Part shown: piece after piece, positions 45,741 to 54,157 of the stretch
Position numbering within the stretch: the first letter of the stretch is position 1
How the letters are laid out: each line of letters starts with the position of its first letter
DNA from: Pseudomonas fluorescens
GTDB taxonomy: Bacteria > Pseudomonadota > Gammaproteobacteria > Pseudomonadales > Pseudomonadaceae
Direction of reading: 5' to 3'
Length of the DNA: 64,000 nucleotides
Assembly (NCBI RefSeq): GCF_902497855.1
Contig: NZ_CABVHU010000011.1
Location: 212,698-276,697 of the forward strand
Notes under the pieces: generated by a model
Databases searched by the model: none
Seen by the model: only the letters and a program-made list of their open reading frames with translations
What the model was told of the DNA's origin: nothing
Made by a program: the position numbers and the translations under genes

Positions 45741-45962
45741 GAATCGCCCTCGTCTGACAAGGTTCAACAATGCACCTATCGAGGGTCGCGCTTCAATCGC
45801 CAAGGTCGCTCGGTGGGGCAATCGCGTCGTTTTTTCGACACTCCATGGCGGCAGATGGGTATTCTTCCCAGCGCTGTCGTTTCCGTGACGGGGTCAAGGC
45901 ACTTTTCCCGTGCCATACCGTCTTACCTGCACGACTGTTTACCTATCTTTGAGGTGTGAGTG

Positions 45963-46241
45963 ATGAAAGCCTGGATCTGTGTGCCCCTGATTGCGCTGGC
46001 ACTCGCCGGATGCGCCGGCAAAACCGCCTATCGCGACAGCTGTGCCAGCGGAATCGATGCCGCGTGGCGCGAACTGGACCTGGCCAAGGCTGAAGGGTTT
46101 GCCGGGACCGTCAGTTATTCCAAGGCGCTGTCGCTGTTGACCGGCGCCAAGACACAGCAGCAATTCGAAGCGTTCGAAGGCTGCTCGAAGAAGGCCGAGA
46201 AGGCACGTTTCTATATTCGTGAGTCGCGCGCCGGCCGTTGA
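45963..46241 (+). CDS. Small predicted lipoprotein of unknown function
   Basis: This gene encodes 92 residues with a lipoprotein signal peptide (MKAWICVPLIALALAGC) and a lipobox ALAGC. The mature part is about 75 residues, helical, with two further cysteines (RDSCASG, EGCSKK) that may pair in the periplasm. A GAGG site lies 8 bases before the ATG. It is divergent from the patatin gene and not recognised as a known family. Confidence 0.75.
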   Translation: MKAWICVPLIALALAGCAGKTAYRDSCASGIDAAWRELDLAKAEGFAGTVSYSKALSLLTGAKTQQQFEAFEGCSKKAEKARFYIRESRAGR

Positions 46242-46282
46242 GGCATGATGCGCCACTGGGGAAATTCGATTCCGGGAGCTAA

Positions 46283-47053
46283 ATGATGTCTGCCTTGGTT
46301 GATCGGTTGGTGGCTCGGGTCCTGGGCCTGGAAGTTCGTTTGCTGGCCTGCCAGGCGCGCCTGAGTGCCCGCACCGACCCTGAAGCGTTGCATGACCTGC
46401 GCACCACGGTTCGCCGTTTGCGCAGTCTGCTGCGGCCATTGCGCGGCTTGCCCGGCGTCGAACAGCTGGAAGCGGCGGCGTCTGCGGTGGGTGATTTGTC
46501 CACGCCATTGCGCGATCGCGAAGTGTTGGCGGCGTATTTGCTCGAGCACGGTCAACCCGAGGCGGCGCACCGGCGCATGGCGCAAATGGCCGAAGCCTAT
46601 CCGGCAGTGGCGGCCAGTCCCGAGCTGGGGCAATTGCTGATGATTCTCGACGCTTTCCCGCGGTTTTTGCGGGCTTCCCAGCGCCAAGGCTTGCTCAAGG
46701 GCTTGCGCACACGCATTGAAAAGCGCCTGGCCAAACAATGGAAAAAACTGGATAAGGCGCTGCATGACCCGGCCCATGATCGCCACCGTCTGCGCCTGCT
46801 GATCAAGCGCGTGCGTTACGGCATCGAAGCGTATCCCGAGCTGGACCGTTTACCGAAGGCGGCCATGCCCAGGTTGAAGGCCGCCCAGGGTGCCTTGGGC
46901 GATTGGCACGATTGCTGGCAATGGCTGGCCAGGGCCGAAGAGGACGCGGATTTGCAGCCTTGTGTGGCCGGTTGGAAAACCGATCTGGCCAAGGCCGAAG
47001 AACGCGCCGATCTTGTTCTCGACAAACTCGACGCCGCCTGTTTCAAATCCTGA
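46283..47053 (+). CDS. CHAD-domain protein
   Basis: A 256-residue all-helical CHAD domain. The conserved histidines and basic residues are seen in EALHDLRTTVRRLRSLLRPL, DRHRLRLLIKRVRYGIEAY and GALGDWHDCWQWL. CHAD domains bind polyphosphate and are often next to CYTH triphosphatases, but none is adjacent here. A polyphosphate-binding role is inferred from the family. Two in-frame ATGs (46283 and 46286) follow GGGAG. Confidence 0.85.
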   Translation: MMSALVDRLVARVLGLEVRLLACQARLSARTDPEALHDLRTTVRRLRSLLRPLRGLPGVEQLEAAASAVGDLSTPLRDREVLAAYLLEHGQPEAAHRRMAQMAEAYPAVAASPELGQLLMILDAFPRFLRASQRQGLLKGLRTRIEKRLAKQWKKLDKALHDPAHDRHRLRLLIKRVRYGIEAYPELDRLPKAAMPRLKAAQGALGDWHDCWQWLARAEEDADLQPCVAGWKTDLAKAEERADLVLDKLDAACFKS

Positions 47054-47109
47054 AAACCCCGCGGAGTAAAAGGGCCTTGCCACAATAGGTGCGGGAAATA
47101 CGGACCCCC

Positions 47110-47199
47110 TGTAGGAGCTGGCTTGCCAGCGAAGGCGGTCTGTCAGTTGATATTGATGTTGCTTGGCACACCGCTTTCGCTGGCAAGCCAGCTCCTACA
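47110..47199. repeat. REPIN-type REP pair (family 2, GAGCTGGCTTGCCAGCGA)
   Basis: TGTAGGAGCTGGCTTGCCAG (47110) and inverted CTGGCAAGCCAGCTCCTACA (47180-47199) flank a roughly 50-nt loop starting GAAGGCGGTC. The unit fills most of the gap between the CHAD gene and the thioesterase gene. Copies of this family also occur at 48713, 51395, 55934 and 61650. Confidence 0.88.
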
Positions 47200-47338
47200 T
47201 TAGTTTTGTGTTGGGCATGAAGTCGGTGTTCAAACCGAGCGCGGCTTATCTGTCAGTCAATTTGGCCAGAATAAGCCCTGTGCCGTCCTCGCCGGCTGGT
47301 TAAGATCCCTGCATCCTTTTCCCGTTCTTGAGGTTTCC

Positions 47339-48136
47339 ATGCGCTTTTCCGATCTGCTCGACACCGTCCGCAGCCAGCCGCGCGAGCTGTCTATCCCGGC
47401 CGAATGGGCTCAAGGCCGGGCCAGTTTTGGTGGCCTGGTGGCCGCTTTGCAATACGAAGCCATGCGCGCCAAGGTGCCGGCGGATCGTCCGGTGCGTTCC
47501 TTGGCGATCACCTTTGTCGGGCCGGTCGAGCCGGAAGTGCCGGTCAGCTTTGAAGTCGATGTGTTGCGAGAAGGCAAGGCCGTCAGCCAGGTATTGGGCC
47601 GGGCAATGCAAAAGGGCCAGGTCGTGACCTTGATCCAGGGCAGTTTCGGTGCCTCGCGTCCGTCCGAAGTGGCTGTGACCGCCGACCCGGCACCGCAGAT
47701 GAAACACTGGGACGATTGCCAGGAATTGCCCTATATCAAAGGTGTGACACCAGAGTTCATGCGTCATCTGGCGATGCGCTGGAGTGTCGGCGGGCTGCCG
47801 TTTACCGGTAATAAATCCCGCGAGATGGGCGGCTGGGTGCGTTTGCGTGGGGATGTGAAGGAAGAGGCGGTCAGTGAGTCGCATATTCTGGCACTGGTCG
47901 ACGCCTGGCCGCCGGCGCTGCTACCGCACCTGAGCAAACCGGCGATGGGCAGTACGCTGACCTGGACCATCGAATTCGTTCAGCCGTTGCTTGAACTGAG
48001 CACGCTGGACTGGTGCAAATACCTGGTTGAAATCGAACATGCCGCTGACGGCTACGGTCATGCCGCCGCGAAGCTATGGAATGCAGACGGGCAGTTGATC
48101 GCCATGAGCCGACAGACCGTGACGATTTTTGCCTGA
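47339..48136 (+). CDS. Acyl-CoA thioesterase family protein (double hot-dog, TesB-like)
   Basis: A 265-residue protein with the tandem hot-dog layout of the TesB-like acyl-CoA thioesterase family (thioesterase-like superfamily). The first hot-dog has QGRASFGGLVAALQYEAMR and FVGPVEPEVPVSFEVDVLREGK. The second contains HILALVDAWPPALLPHLSKP and TIEFVQPL. The substrate is presumably a fatty acyl-CoA; this is family knowledge only. It converges with the Mpo1-like gene, with one base between the stop codons. Confidence 0.82.
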   Translation: MRFSDLLDTVRSQPRELSIPAEWAQGRASFGGLVAALQYEAMRAKVPADRPVRSLAITFVGPVEPEVPVSFEVDVLREGKAVSQVLGRAMQKGQVVTLIQGSFGASRPSEVAVTADPAPQMKHWDDCQELPYIKGVTPEFMRHLAMRWSVGGLPFTGNKSREMGGWVRLRGDVKEEAVSESHILALVDAWPPALLPHLSKPAMGSTLTWTIEFVQPLLELSTLDWCKYLVEIEHAADGYGHAAAKLWNADGQLIAMSRQTVTIFA

Positions 48137-48137
48137 A

Positions 48138-48503
48138 TCAATGACGACGGTGGCGCTCACGCCAGGCGCGCCACCAGCCGCCGCTCAGGAAGAACCGGGG
48201 AAAGGTCAGGAATTGCTCGACCAGCAAGCGTGATACCGCATCCTTGCGATCACTGAACGGCTCGGAGGCTTGCGCCTCCAGGCTGTGACCATGGCGTTGC
48301 AGGACCAACGCAGCCAACAGGCCGATAATGCCGATGGCGAAATTGCCCAGGTTCAGGCTGAACACCCCGCAAATCAGCAGCAGGACACCGACGATGAACA
48401 GCGGCACGGCAATCAGGTGCAACACCAGGTTGGTCGGGTGCTGATGATTGTTCGGGTACGCTCGCCATTGCCAGGCGGGTAGGTTGGGGTGACGTTTGCC
48501 CAT
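48138..48503 (-). CDS. Mpo1-like (DUF962) membrane protein
   Basis: A 121-residue protein with two to three hydrophobic helices (about residues 25-70) and the His-rich N-terminal pattern YPNNHQHPTNLVLHLIAVPL. This resembles the DUF962/Mpo1 family; yeast Mpo1 is an Fe-dependent dioxygenase in fatty-acid alpha-oxidation. Enzymatic activity in this short bacterial form is not shown. The neighbouring thioesterase is compatible with a lipid role but proves nothing. Confidence 0.65.
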   Translation of the reverse strand: MGKRHPNLPAWQWRAYPNNHQHPTNLVLHLIAVPLFIVGVLLLICGVFSLNLGNFAIGIIGLLAALVLQRHGHSLEAQASEPFSDRKDAVSRLLVEQFLTFPRFFLSGGWWRAWRERHRRH

Positions 48504-48900
48504 GATGCCGATCCTCGATCCATGCGTGACTCATGATTGAAGAATAGGCCCGGCGCCTGCGGGGGGCGAATCAAAGGTGGCTATCGAAGTGATAGGGATC
48601 ATGGTCAATATTGATGTTGGCCGGGCTGACGCCATCGTCGGATCGCCGCCCGGGGCAAGCCCGCTCCCACAGGTCTGTGTCTTGCCCACATTTTTTGGCC
48701 ATTGAAGATCACTGTGGGAGCTGGCTTGCCAGCGATGGTCGTTAACGATTACGCGTGCATATAGGTTGAACGCGTCGCCCTCAGGTTTTTCGCTGGCAAG
48801 CCAGCTCCTACACGGGACTGGCGTGTGCCTGGATCCTGCGATCGGCACGGCAGCCTATGGGAGCGGGCTTGCTCCGGGCGGCGATCTGACGATGAGGCCC
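48504..48900. other. 397-bp gap filled by REP sequences
   Basis: No gene is seen. It holds a single arm at 48640-48675 (GGATCGCCGCCCGGGGCAAG then CCCGCTCCCACAG), a complete REPIN pair at 48713-48812 and another single arm at 48856-48885. It separates the divergent-looking but both minus-strand Mpo1-like and chemoreceptor genes. Confidence 0.7.
48713..48812. repeat. REPIN-type REP pair (family 2) with AACGATTACGC loop
   Basis: TGTGGGAGCTGGCTTGCCAG faces TGGCAAGCCAGCTCCTACAC. The loop begins GATGGTCGTTAACGATTACG, closely like the loops of the family-1 copies at 2328 and 40411, and also shares CCCTCAGGTTTTTCGC with the copy at 2328. Different arms with the same loop suggest a chimeric or closely related unit. 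Confidence 0.85.
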
Positions 48901-50382
48901 TCAGAGCTTGAGCTGCCCTATAGCCCTGTTCAATTCCCCCGCCAATGCCGCCAGTTCATTACTGGTAGTCGCCGACCCCACCGTCTGCTGCACCGTGTTC
49001 TCGGTTACATCGCGAATGCTCACCACCGCCCGATTCATCTCCTCCGCCACCTTACTCTGCTGCTCGGCCGCCACCGCGATCTGCGTGTTGCTTTCGCGCA
49101 TCTGCGCCACCGCGCTGGTGATTTCGGCCAAGGCTGCACCGGCCTCTTGTGCCTGGCGCACGCAATCATCGGCCTTGAACGAGCTTTCCTGCATGAAATC
49201 CACCGCATCCCGCGTCCCGGCCTGCAACGCCGTCACCATGAGCGTGATTTCGTCGGTGGAGGTCTGCACGCGCTTGGCCAGGTTACGCACTTCATCGGCG
49301 ACCACCGCAAAGCCACGTCCCATTTCACCGGCCCGGGCCGCTTCGATCGCGGCATTCAGCGCCAGCAGATTGGTTTGCTCGGCGATGCTATGGATAACAC
49401 CGACCACGCCGTTGATCTTCTGACTGTCCTCGGCCAGGCGCTGAATCATCTCGGCCGTCTGCTGCACCCCGGTGGACAACCCGCTGATCGACTGCTGTAC
49501 CCGGCTGACCACTGCCTGGCCGCTGCCGGCGAGGGTATCGGCGGTTTGCGAGAGGTCGCGGGTGGCGCCGGCGTGCTGGGCGATGTGGTAGACGGTGGCA
49601 GTCATTTCGTTGATCGCGGTGGCGGCCTGGTCGGTTTCGCTTTGCTGGCCCAGCATGCCGAGGCGCACCTCGTTCATGCTCGACGCCAGTCGCGCCGCGC
49701 CGACATCCAGTTGCCGGGCGGTGCTGGCGACGGTGCCGACCACCCGTTGGTAACCCGCCTGCATCGCGTTGAACGCGTTGGCCATCTGCCCGACTTCGTC
49801 TTTGCAGGCCAGCGGGACACGGGCTGACAGATCGCCGGTTTTCTCGACGTGGAGCATCACGTCCTTCAAGGTGTTGAGCTGACTGAGCAGGAAGCGGATC
49901 AACAGTTGCGAAGCCCCGAGCATCGCCACCATCAGGATGAACACCGCCGCCGCATAGTGGGCGAAACGTTCGCCGAACACCTGGGACAGGCTCGGCCCAT
50001 AGGCCATTACCGCGACCTGCTGACCATCGGCCCGCCTGAATGCCTCGGCGCCCATTAACGGGTTGTCGCCGAACAGGGGCATGGCATTGATCTCGACCCA
50101 GCCGTTGGCATCGGCCAGTTCCAGTACCGGTTGGCCATTAATCAGCGGCGCCTGTCCGGGATTGAAGGTCAGCAGGTTTTCGGCCTGCGGTAACGGTTGT
50201 CCGGCAGGCCACGCTGTGAGCAGTCGTGCCTGGGCCTGGGCGGAATCCCGGGCATCCTGGCTGCGCGACTGTTGTTCAAGCTGTACGGCGTACAACACCA
50301 ACAACAAGGTGGTCACGAAAGCGACGGCGTTGACCGCCCAGAATTTGTACTTCAACGAGATATTGCTAAGCCAGGCACCCAT
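48901..50382 (-). CDS. Methyl-accepting chemotaxis protein
   Basis: A 493-residue transmembrane chemoreceptor. It has an N-terminal helix (about residues 14-34), a short periplasmic sensor region (about 35-150) and a second helix (about 150-170). A HAMP domain (about 170-225) and a cytoplasmic signalling domain follow. The conserved hairpin tip reads LLALNAAIEAARAGEMGRGFAVVADEVRNLA. The small sensor domain is not recognised, so the ligand is unknown. The ATG at 50382 is preferred to the longer frame from 50418. Confidence 0.92.
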   Translation of the reverse strand: MGAWLSNISLKYKFWAVNAVAFVTTLLLVLYAVQLEQQSRSQDARDSAQAQARLLTAWPAGQPLPQAENLLTFNPGQAPLINGQPVLELADANGWVEINAMPLFGDNPLMGAEAFRRADGQQVAVMAYGPSLSQVFGERFAHYAAAVFILMVAMLGASQLLIRFLLSQLNTLKDVMLHVEKTGDLSARVPLACKDEVGQMANAFNAMQAGYQRVVGTVASTARQLDVGAARLASSMNEVRLGMLGQQSETDQAATAINEMTATVYHIAQHAGATRDLSQTADTLAGSGQAVVSRVQQSISGLSTGVQQTAEMIQRLAEDSQKINGVVGVIHSIAEQTNLLALNAAIEAARAGEMGRGFAVVADEVRNLAKRVQTSTDEITLMVTALQAGTRDAVDFMQESSFKADDCVRQAQEAGAALAEITSAVAQMRESNTQIAVAAEQQSKVAEEMNRAVVSIRDVTENTVQQTVGSATTSNELAALAGELNRAIGQLKL

Positions 50383-50561
50383 GGAGGTCTTCTCTGATAG
50401 CGGAAACAGTTTCGGCAAGGTGCCAGCATTGTGCCGCTACCAATTCTGCCGGACCTTGATATGGGTCAACATCCCCCGACAGTGCTCCCGTTCAGCCACG
50501 GCGGGGCGGAATGCGCTATCCTTCGCGCCTTCAAAATTCCCTCGCTACAGGATTCCGCCCC

Positions 50562-51092
50562 ATGAAAGCCGCACTCGTCGAACTCATCAGCAAAATCAGC
50601 TCCGGGTGCATGAGCGATGACGAAATCCTGAAAATCGCTGACGAAGCGGCCCAGGCCTACGCCGATCCAGCGGCTTTCCTGGCGGCCAACCCGGATATCA
50701 ACTACGACGACAGCTTCCCGATTCCCCTGGGCGAGTGGGTGGTCGTCGGCAGCCTGCCGGAGACCGTGCTGTTCCAGGCCGACACCTATATGGATCTGTT
50801 CGCCCGGATCGTTGCATCGTTCGGCCCCGGCGTTGATTTCAATATCAAGCCCAAGCAATTGGCCAAGACCGAAGCCCTGACCGCGCTCAATCGCATTCAG
50901 GTGCAGATGAGCAGCATGAACAAGGAAAACGGCGGCTACGTGCTGATGAACTTCAGCCAGTTGCTCGACGACGAGCTGCAAGTGGTGCTGGTCTACGGCA
51001 ATGACGTGCCGCGGGTGCTCGAGTTGTGTGCCGAGGTCGGCATCGCTGCCGCCCCTTCGCTGGAAGCCCTGAAAGTGGCGATCCACGTCTGA
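50562..51092 (+). CDS. Conserved protein of unknown function
   Basis: A 176-residue soluble, acidic protein with no signal peptide or membrane segment. Features seen are the N-terminal helix KAALVELISKISSGCMSDDEILKIADEA, a PIPLGEWVVVGSLPETVLF segment, and VLVYGNDVPRVLELCAEVGI near the end. Codon use and the clean start after the chemoreceptor's promoter region support a real gene. I do not recognise the family and cannot assign a function. Confidence 0.75.
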   Translation: MKAALVELISKISSGCMSDDEILKIADEAAQAYADPAAFLAANPDINYDDSFPIPLGEWVVVGSLPETVLFQADTYMDLFARIVASFGPGVDFNIKPKQLAKTEALTALNRIQVQMSSMNKENGGYVLMNFSQLLDDELQVVLVYGNDVPRVLELCAEVGIAAAPSLEALKVAIHV

Positions 51093-51175
51093 CGCCCACC
51101 CTGGGCTGAATAAAACGGAACCCTCGCAGGGGAGAGCTATCCTAAGAGTGCACACCATTCTTAGGGAGCGACACC

Positions 51176-51367
51176 ATGGGTTCCACGTTCAATGGTCTGG
51201 TTGGCCTGATCATTCTTGCCCTGGACATCTGGGCAATCATCAACGTGCTCAAAAGTGGCACCGACACCGGGATGAAAATCGTCTGGGTGCTGTTGATCCT
51301 GCTGCTGCCGGTCCTGGGTCTGATTATCTGGGCCATCGCCGGACCGCGGGGTAATGTGCGGGTCTGA
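51176..51367 (+). CDS. Small PLDc_N-domain membrane protein
   Basis: A 63-residue protein with two hydrophobic helices (about residues 5-24 and 33-54) joined by NVLKSGTDTGMKIVW. It ends in the IIWAIAGPRG motif of the phospholipase D N-terminal (PLDc_N) family, without any catalytic domain. Such stand-alone proteins are common in Pseudomonas and of unknown function. A TAGGGAG site precedes the ATG. Confidence 0.8.
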   Translation: MGSTFNGLVGLIILALDIWAIINVLKSGTDTGMKIVWVLLILLLPVLGLIIWAIAGPRGNVRV

Positions 51368-51394
51368 TTGCGTTCCGAAAACGACACCGACCCT

Positions 51395-51483
51395 TGTAGG
51401 AGCTGGCTTGCCAGCGAAGGCGGCCTGATAGTCACCTACGATGTGACTGACACACCGACTTCGCCGGCAAGCCGGCTCCTACA
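51395..51483. repeat. REPIN-type REP pair (family 2)
   Basis: TGTAGGAGCTGGCTTGCCAG faces GCCGGCAAGCCGGCTCCTAC across a loop starting GAAGGCGGCC, similar to the loop of the copy at 47110. It lies directly after the PLDc_N gene. Confidence 0.85.
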
Positions 51484-51594
51484 GGGTAATTCGTCAGCAT
51501 CAGGCTGACGCGCTGTAAACCCGTTGAACGAACAGGCAAGGCAAAAGTCCAGATACATGTAAGCCCATTTGCGGGTTTGTTCGAGGAGGCACTG

Positions 51595-51828
51595 ATGCAA
51601 AAGTGGAAAATCACTTTCGTGGATGATCACGGTGAAACGGTCGACGAAGTCTTCGAGTGCGACGAATGCCCGGACAACGAGCACGCCGCCAAACTGATCA
51701 AGGCCCGTCTCCTTCCTGTCGCTGCCGAACTGGATCTTAATGATCTGGAAGGGCGAACCGCAGATGCGAGCGTCAAAAGTCTCAAGAACCAGTACAGCAT
51801 ACAAATCCTCGGCATTACTCCCGTCTGA
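51595..51828 (+). CDS. Small conserved acidic protein of unknown function
   Basis: A 77-residue soluble protein, rich in Asp and Glu, with a beta-hairpin-like start (WKITFVDDHGETVDEVFECDECPDN) and a DLNDLEGRTADASVKSL segment. The ATG at 51595 follows an excellent GAGGAGG site 5 bases upstream. A longer frame from 51577 would cover that site. The family is not recognised; two cysteines in ECDEC could bind a metal. Confidence 0.65.
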   Translation: MQKWKITFVDDHGETVDEVFECDECPDNEHAAKLIKARLLPVAAELDLNDLEGRTADASVKSLKNQYSIQILGITPV

Positions 51829-51855
51829 AATACTTCCTGACACATTCGTGAAACA

Positions 51856-51930
51856 ACCAGACCTTGGCAGCGCCTCTCTCTTGGGGCTACTCTGCAAGCG
51901 AGATCAGCGAACGGATCGCTAAGGTCTGGT
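51856..51930. ncRNA. Possible structured RNA or large hairpin
   Basis: ACCAGACCTT (51856-51865) and AAGGTCTGGT (51921-51930) are perfectly complementary, and AGCG (51869-51872) pairs with CGCT just inside the right arm. The 55-nt interior contains further short complementary runs. It lies between two genes and could be a leader or trailer structure. Chance is not excluded and no promoter was identified. Confidence 0.3.
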
Positions 51931-52047
51931 CTTGTCAGCTACATGCTTGCTTCCCACCGGCAATAGTGTTGCCGCATCACGCGCACCATTCGATTGCGTG
52001 TGCCGGGAATACGGAAAGTCTATCCATCAATGTGAGGGGGACGTTTC

Positions 52048-52389
52048 ATGAGCACAGCCTATCAAGAAGACATCAGCAGCAGCGTGCTGCGCCGCATGAA
52101 AGAAGGCGGTTTCGACTTTTCACGGTTCCATCCCATCGAGTTCTACGCCATTTTTCCCGACGAGGAGCGGGCGCGCAGGGCGGCAGGGCATTATTGTGGT
52201 GAATCCTTGAATGCCCAGATCAGCGTGCGCGATGACGGCGCGTGGTATCTGGAATTGAGTAAAGTGATGTACGCCACCTACGACGGTATCGGCGACTTCG
52301 AGCAGGACTTCGAGGCAGTGGTGGAGCCCCTGGGCGGGATCATCGAAGGGTGGGGCGTCAAGCAGGAGGTACGAGGGCGACTCGCATAA
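52048..52389 (+). CDS. RraB-family ribonuclease E regulator
   Basis: A 113-residue acidic protein of the RraB fold: RRMKEGGFDFSRFHPIEFYA, FPDEERARRAA and a DGIGDFEQDFEAVVEPLGG segment. RraB in E. coli binds RNase E and inhibits RNA decay; members of the family in Pseudomonas are annotated alike, but binding is not demonstrated. A GAGGGGG site precedes the ATG. A terminator follows at 52416. Confidence 0.75.
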   Translation: MSTAYQEDISSSVLRRMKEGGFDFSRFHPIEFYAIFPDEERARRAAGHYCGESLNAQISVRDDGAWYLELSKVMYATYDGIGDFEQDFEAVVEPLGGIIEGWGVKQEVRGRLA

Positions 52390-52415
52390 CATTATGAACA
52401 GCGACAATATCCACT

Positions 52416-52450
52416 AACGGCTGACCTTCGGGTTGGCCGTTTTCGTTTTC
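52416..52450 (+). terminator. Terminator after the rraB-like gene
   Basis: An 11-bp stem (AACGGCTGACC with GGTTGGCCGTT, allowing two G-U pairs) closes a TTCG loop at 52416-52441 and is followed by TTCGTTTTC. It starts 27 bases after the stop codon. Confidence 0.75.
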
Positions 52451-52473
52451 GGGTTTGTGAAAAGCAAGAGCAA

Positions 52474-52540
52474 AAGAGCGCAGCCTCGTTGCACTCGACA
52501 GCTCCTACAGGCAACGAGGCTGCGATCTTTTGATCTTGTT
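52474..52540. repeat. REP-type hairpin (family 3) with 14-bp perfect inverted repeat
   Basis: CGCAGCCTCGTTGC (52479-52492) and GCAACGAGGCTGCG (52511-52524) are perfect inverted repeats around CTCGACAGCTCCTACAG. Directly after comes ATCTTTTGATCTT, as in the elements at 10606 and 35390. The rest of the gap up to 52735 holds no recognised feature apart from the ribosome-binding site of the next gene. Confidence 0.7.
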
Positions 52541-52735
52541 CGTGATTTGACTATGCTGCTGAAGGACAAGGACATTGCTTCGCAATGAAGCGGGGGCGAT
52601 CAGCTTGGGGCATTTACCGCACAGGATTGGTGCGGTGGTTGCGGCTTCATTATCCAACTGATTGATATCTAAGCGTTTATGCCGATGGCACGGGCCTTGC
52701 GAAGGCCTGGAGGTCCGGGTGACAAGGAGTACGGC

Positions 52736-54145
52736 ATGATCCGCACCTATTTTGATGAAATGTACGATGCCGGCGGCCAGGTCCGCCCGCATTACCGGGA
52801 GTTTGCCCGTTGGCTGGCCGAAACGCCTGATGAGCTGTTGGCCCAACGGCGACGCGAGGCCGATCTGCTGTTTCATCGCGCCGGGATTACCTTCACGCTC
52901 TACGGTGACGAGCAAGGGACAGAGCGCCTGATTCCCTTCGACACCATTCCCCGCAGCATTCCCGCCAGTGAATGGCGAGTCGTCGAACGGGGCTGTATCC
53001 AGCGGGTCAAGGCGCTGAACATGTTTCTCGCCGACCTCTATCACGAACAGCGCATCATCAAGGCCGGCATCATCCCGGCCGAGCAAGTGCTGGCCAACGA
53101 GCAATACCAGCTGGCGATGCAAGGGCTGGACCTGCACCGGGATATCTATTCGCACATTTCCGGTGTCGATCTGGTGCGCGATGGCGACGGCACGTACTAC
53201 GTGCTCGAGGACAACCTTCGTACACCGAGCGGCGTGAGCTACATGCTCGAAGACCGCAAGATGATGATGCGCCTGTTCCCCGAATTGTTCGCGGCGCAAC
53301 GCATTGCACCGATCGATCACTATCCGAACCTGTTGCTCGATACCCTGAAAAGCTCAAGCCCGATCGATAACCCCAGCGTGGTGGTGCTGACGCCGGGCCG
53401 CTTCAACAGTGCGTTTTTCGAACATGCCTTTCTCGCTCGGGAAATGGGCGTGGAACTGGTGGAAGGCGCGGACCTGTTCGTGCGTGACGACAAGGTGTTC
53501 ATGCGCACCACGGACGGGCCGAAAGCCGTCGACGTGATCTACCGGCGCCTCGACGATGCGTTCCTCGACCCGCTGGCATTCAATCCGGACTCGATGCTTG
53601 GCGTTCCGGGGCTGTTGTCCTCCTACCGTTCCGGCAACGTGGTACTGGCGAATGCCATCGGCACCGGGGTGGCGGACGACAAGTCGGTGTACCCCTTCGT
53701 CACGGACATGATCCGCTTCTACCTCGACGAAGAGCCGATCCTGAAGAATGTGCCGACGTGGCAGTGTCGTAATCCCTCGGAACTGTCCCACGTACTGGCC
53801 AATCTTCCAGAGCTGGTGGTCAAGGAAACCCAGGGCTCCGGCGGCTACGGAATGCTGGTGGGGCCGGCGGCGACGACGGCGGAAATCGACGCTTTCCGCG
53901 CGCGGATCAAAGCCAAGCCCCACGCATACATCGCGCAACCGACCTTGTCGTTGTCGACCTGTCCGACCTTTGTCGAAAACGGCATCGCTCCACGCCATAT
54001 CGACCTGCGTCCGTTTGTATTGTCTGGCCGCGAAACCCGGGTCGTACCCGGCGGCTTGACCCGTGTCGCCCTGCGAGAAGGCTCCCTGGTGGTGAATTCC
54101 TCCCAGGGCGGCGGAACCAAGGACACCTGGGTGGTCGAGGATTGA
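52736..54145 (+). CDS. Circularly permuted ATP-grasp protein (CP-ATP-grasp type 2)
   Basis: A 469-residue protein of the circularly permuted ATP-grasp family (DUF404/DUF407). Such enzymes activate a carboxylate with ATP and join it to an amine, and this group is predicted to make peptide-like bonds. Visible segments are RTYFDEMYDAGGQVRPHY, YYVLEDNLRTPSGVSYMLED (predicted catalytic acidic/amide residues), LVVKETQGSGGYGMLVG and HIDLRPFVLSGRETRVVPGG, a metal/ATP-binding region. The ATG at 52736 follows AAGGAG; a frame from 52679 is less likely. It is the first gene of a tight operon with the alpha-E and transglutaminase genes. The product and substrate are unknown. Confidence 0.88.
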   Translation: MIRTYFDEMYDAGGQVRPHYREFARWLAETPDELLAQRRREADLLFHRAGITFTLYGDEQGTERLIPFDTIPRSIPASEWRVVERGCIQRVKALNMFLADLYHEQRIIKAGIIPAEQVLANEQYQLAMQGLDLHRDIYSHISGVDLVRDGDGTYYVLEDNLRTPSGVSYMLEDRKMMMRLFPELFAAQRIAPIDHYPNLLLDTLKSSSPIDNPSVVVLTPGRFNSAFFEHAFLAREMGVELVEGADLFVRDDKVFMRTTDGPKAVDVIYRRLDDAFLDPLAFNPDSMLGVPGLLSSYRSGNVVLANAIGTGVADDKSVYPFVTDMIRFYLDEEPILKNVPTWQCRNPSELSHVLANLPELVVKETQGSGGYGMLVGPAATTAEIDAFRARIKAKPHAYIAQPTLSLSTCPTFVENGIAPRHIDLRPFVLSGRETRVVPGGLTRVALREGSLVVNSSQGGGTKDTWVVED

Positions 54146-54157
54146 AGGAAGCCTGCC

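Noticed and set aside
45741..45821. 27-codon N-terminal extension of the patatin-like protein
   Set aside because: The patatin fold starts immediately at MKKRVALVLGSGGARG, and the extension has no signal-peptide or domain character.
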